Assembly (NCBI GenBank): GCA_903970575.1
Contig: CAJCJC010000411.1
Location: 1-10,096, forward strand
Reading direction: 5' to 3'
DNA: 10,096 nt
DNA from: Alphaproteobacteria bacterium
Lineage (GTDB): Bacteria; Pseudomonadota; Alphaproteobacteria; BOG-932; Roseiterribacteraceae
The notes beneath the pieces are model-generated. The model had not been told where the DNA came from, made no database searches, and was given only the letters and a program-made list of their open reading frames with translations. Both the position numbers and the translations under genes were made by a program. Position 1 is the stretch's first letter; each line of letters begins with the position of its first letter. Below, piece after piece: positions 8,962-10,096 of the stretch.

Positions 8962-9160
8962 AAATCGGACGGCCGTCAATTCATGTTTCATATCAATAGC
9001 CTATCGTGATTTCGTGTGCGCCGGCCGCGCTCGCGCCCGTGTCCGGGAATAAAACTGTAAAGAAACCCGACTCATTTCGCCGAAAATCACGTCGTCGCGA
9101 CCAAGGTATCGATTAGCGATCCGCGCCGCGCCTTGGGCACCGCGTATGCTGGCGCGAACG

Positions 9161-9197
9161 TCCGCACGGCTCGGAATTTGCGGCTGAGCCGTGCGGA
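9161..9197. repeat. 12-bp perfect inverted repeat in the intergenic interval
   Basis: TCCGCACGGCTC (9161-9172) and GAGCCGTGCGGA (9186-9197) are exact reverse complements with a 13-nt loop. The GC-rich stem would be stable as RNA on either strand, or could be a binding site as DNA. No T tract follows on either side, so a classical rho-independent terminator is unlikely. A REP-like repeat unit, a small RNA stem or an operator are possible readings. Confidence 0.55.
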
Positions 9198-9252
9198 GCG
9201 TCTTAAACTGGGCGCGTTGGCCCTTCCCCGCCAGATTTGCGCGCATGCATCT

Positions 9253-9279
9253 CACGCTTATTGCGTGCATTAACTGCAC
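9253..9279. repeat. Two overlapping short palindromes
   Basis: CACGC-TTATT-GCGTG (9253-9267) and GTGCA-TTAAC-TGCAC (9265-9279) overlap by three bases. Both are perfect 5-bp dyads with 5-nt spacers. Their form recalls binding sites of NtrC-type activators (TGCAC half-sites), and they lie about 300 bp upstream of the sigma-54 promoter. That distance is longer than usual, and dyads with 5-bp arms arise easily by chance. Confidence 0.3.
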
Positions 9280-9296
9280 AATGCTTACGCATATCC

Positions 9297-9311
9297 GCTC
9301 ATTTTATGAGC
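9297..9311 (-). terminator. Small hairpin just after the DUF72 gene
   Basis: GCTCAT (9297-9302) and ATGAGC (9306-9311) form a perfect 6-bp dyad with a 3-nt loop, beginning 12 nt after the DUF72 gene stop on the - strand. The position suits a 3' end hairpin. No T tract follows, so it is at best a weak terminator or mRNA-end stabiliser. Confidence 0.3.
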
Positions 9312-9323
9312 ATACTCGAATCA

Positions 9324-10096
9324 CTATCCCGAAGATCGCGGTCCGTCAAGGCGATTCAGCAGGGCTTGCGCGGCGGCGGGAGCGCGGCGTTTGGCGCCGT
9401 TGATCATGAATACGAACGCATCGCCCGGCCGCGACTGAATGGACGTTTCGCTGACGAGCGGGTAATCCGTCACAGATTGTCCCGCCGCCCAGCGTTGGGC
9501 GATATTCGCCCAATTGTCGAGCGCCTGGGCCGAATAGCCCGCCGGCTCGTCCTCGGCGGCATTTTGCAGGCGAGCATAGACGAAATCGGCCGTCCGGTCG
9601 GCGATGGTCGGGTAGTCCGGCTTATCGGCGAAGACGATCGCGGCGCCTGCTTTTCGGGCGAGCGCGATGAAGGCGGGGTCGCGAAAACTCTCGTGCCGCA
9701 CCTCCAGCGCGTGGCGGAGTCCGATACCGTCTTGCCGGGCTGGCAGCAGGGCGAGAAAGGCCGCGAAATCATCCGGGTCGAACCGTTTGGTCGGCATGAA
9801 CTGCCACAGGATCGGCCCGAGCGCGTCGCCCAGTTCGACAAGGCCCTGACCGAGGAATTTGCCGATCGCTTCGCCCGATTCCGCGAGTATTTTGCGATTC
9901 GTGCAAAAGCGGGACGCCTTCACCGTAAAAACGAAACCCGGCGGGGCCGCCTTGGCCCAGGCGGCGAAGCTTTTGGGGGTTTGCAGCCGGTAATAGGTTC
10001 CGTTGATCTCGATCGCGGTCAGTTTACCGGCGGCGTACTCGAGCTCCCGCGCATGGGGCAGGCCTTCGGGATAGAAGGTTCCACGCCACGGCGGGA
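9324..10096 (-). CDS. DUF72/YecE family protein, 5' end beyond the window
   Basis: The gene is open from the right edge to TAG at 9324-9326, giving 256 visible residues with only a short N-terminal piece missing (family members are about 240-280 residues). Conserved family blocks appear in order: PPWRGTFYPEGL at the visible N-terminus, EINGTYY, FTVKASRFCTNRK, GPILWQFMPTKRFDPDDF, RHALEVRHESF, the YPTIADRTADFVYARLQ block, and FVFMINGAKRRAPAAAQALL near the end. DUF72 proteins adopt a TIM-barrel fold and their cellular role is poorly defined, so no function is assigned. A GTG at 9923 could be mistaken for the start, but the family sequence continues upstream of it to the edge. The gene runs in the same direction as the PEP-CTERM gene but is separated by more than 400 bp. 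Confidence 0.92.
   Translation of the reverse strand, partial: PPWRGTFYPEGLPHARELEYAAGKLTAIEINGTYYRLQTPKSFAAWAKAAPPGFVFTVKASRFCTNRKILAESGEAIGKFLGQGLVELGDALGPILWQFMPTKRFDPDDFAAFLALLPARQDGIGLRHALEVRHESFRDPAFIALARKAGAAIVFADKPDYPTIADRTADFVYARLQNAAEDEPAGYSAQALDNWANIAQRWAAGQSVTDYPLVSETSIQSRPGDAFVFMINGAKRRAPAAAQALLNRLDGPRSSG

Larger units (their letters stand above)
8962..9323. other. Intergenic interval of about 360 bp with palindromes
   Basis: This stretch lies between the PEP-CTERM gene promoter and the end of the DUF72 gene. The one open frame on the - strand (9001-9279) is Arg-rich, lacks recognisable motifs and runs across the strong hairpin, so I do not call a gene. Structure is present: a CCAAGG/CCTTGG pair (9101-9106, 9131-9136) enclosing an ATCG/CGAT stem, a 12-bp hairpin (9161-9197), and short palindromes at 9253-9311. 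It may hold activator sites for the sigma-54 promoter or a small RNA. Neither is shown. Confidence 0.4.

Noticed and set aside
8343..8999. 218-codon + strand frame opposite the PEP-CTERM gene
   Set aside because: The - strand protein has a signal peptide, a PEP-CTERM tail and a matching promoter, whereas the + strand frame has no family features.
9001..9279. 92-codon open frame on the - strand in the intergenic interval
   Set aside because: Its Arg and Ala-rich composition has no motif or good ribosome site, and it runs through a perfect 12-bp hairpin. It is probably non-coding.
9324..9923. DUF72 gene starting at GTG 9923
   Set aside because: The conserved family sequence continues in frame upstream of this GTG to the window edge, so the GTG is internal.

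Overview
The window looks like chromosomal DNA from a GC-rich alphaproteobacterium. This rests on a dnaN-recF-gyrB cluster whose proteins read like alphaproteobacterial homologues, a cyanide-insensitive type cytochrome bd oxidase, and a PEP-CTERM protein. The last feature would fit Rhodospirillales or Acetobacteraceae-like lineages, but the order-level placement is an inference from protein character, not a database match.

Left half (1-5057, + strand): a replication and topology cluster. dnaN (beta sliding clamp), recF (gap-repair ATPase) and gyrB (gyrase ATPase subunit) follow one another with short gaps. No dnaA lies just upstream of dnaN within the window. A hairpin with a six-T tract sits inside the last codons of recF, and a perfect 9-bp inverted repeat straddles the recF stop. 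Together they suggest that gyrB expression is at least partly uncoupled from dnaN-recF.

Middle (5058-8120): a hairpin separates gyrB from a convergent small XRE-type helix-turn-helix gene with no toxin partner beside it. Divergent from that gene is a cioAB/cydAB operon for a quinol oxidase. It ends in a 47-codon gene that overlaps cydB and encodes a DUF2474-type single-span membrane protein. The regulator's presumed start codon lies inside a perfect 8-bp palindrome.

Right part (8121-10096, - strand): a secreted PEP-CTERM protein gene has a near-consensus sigma-54 promoter about 50 bp upstream of its start. Next comes a non-coding interval of roughly 360 bp beyond that promoter, with a 12-bp perfect hairpin and a cluster of short palindromes. 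Last is the 3' part of a DUF72/YecE-family gene that runs off the window.

Most of the window is ordinary core genome. I see no defence island, insertion sequence, CRISPR array, tRNA or rRNA, and no convincing undescribed multi-gene system. The points worth checking are the intragenic terminator in recF, the small bd-oxidase-associated gene, the sigma-54 promoter on the PEP-CTERM gene, and the palindromes at the XRE gene and in the 9.1-9.3 kb interval.
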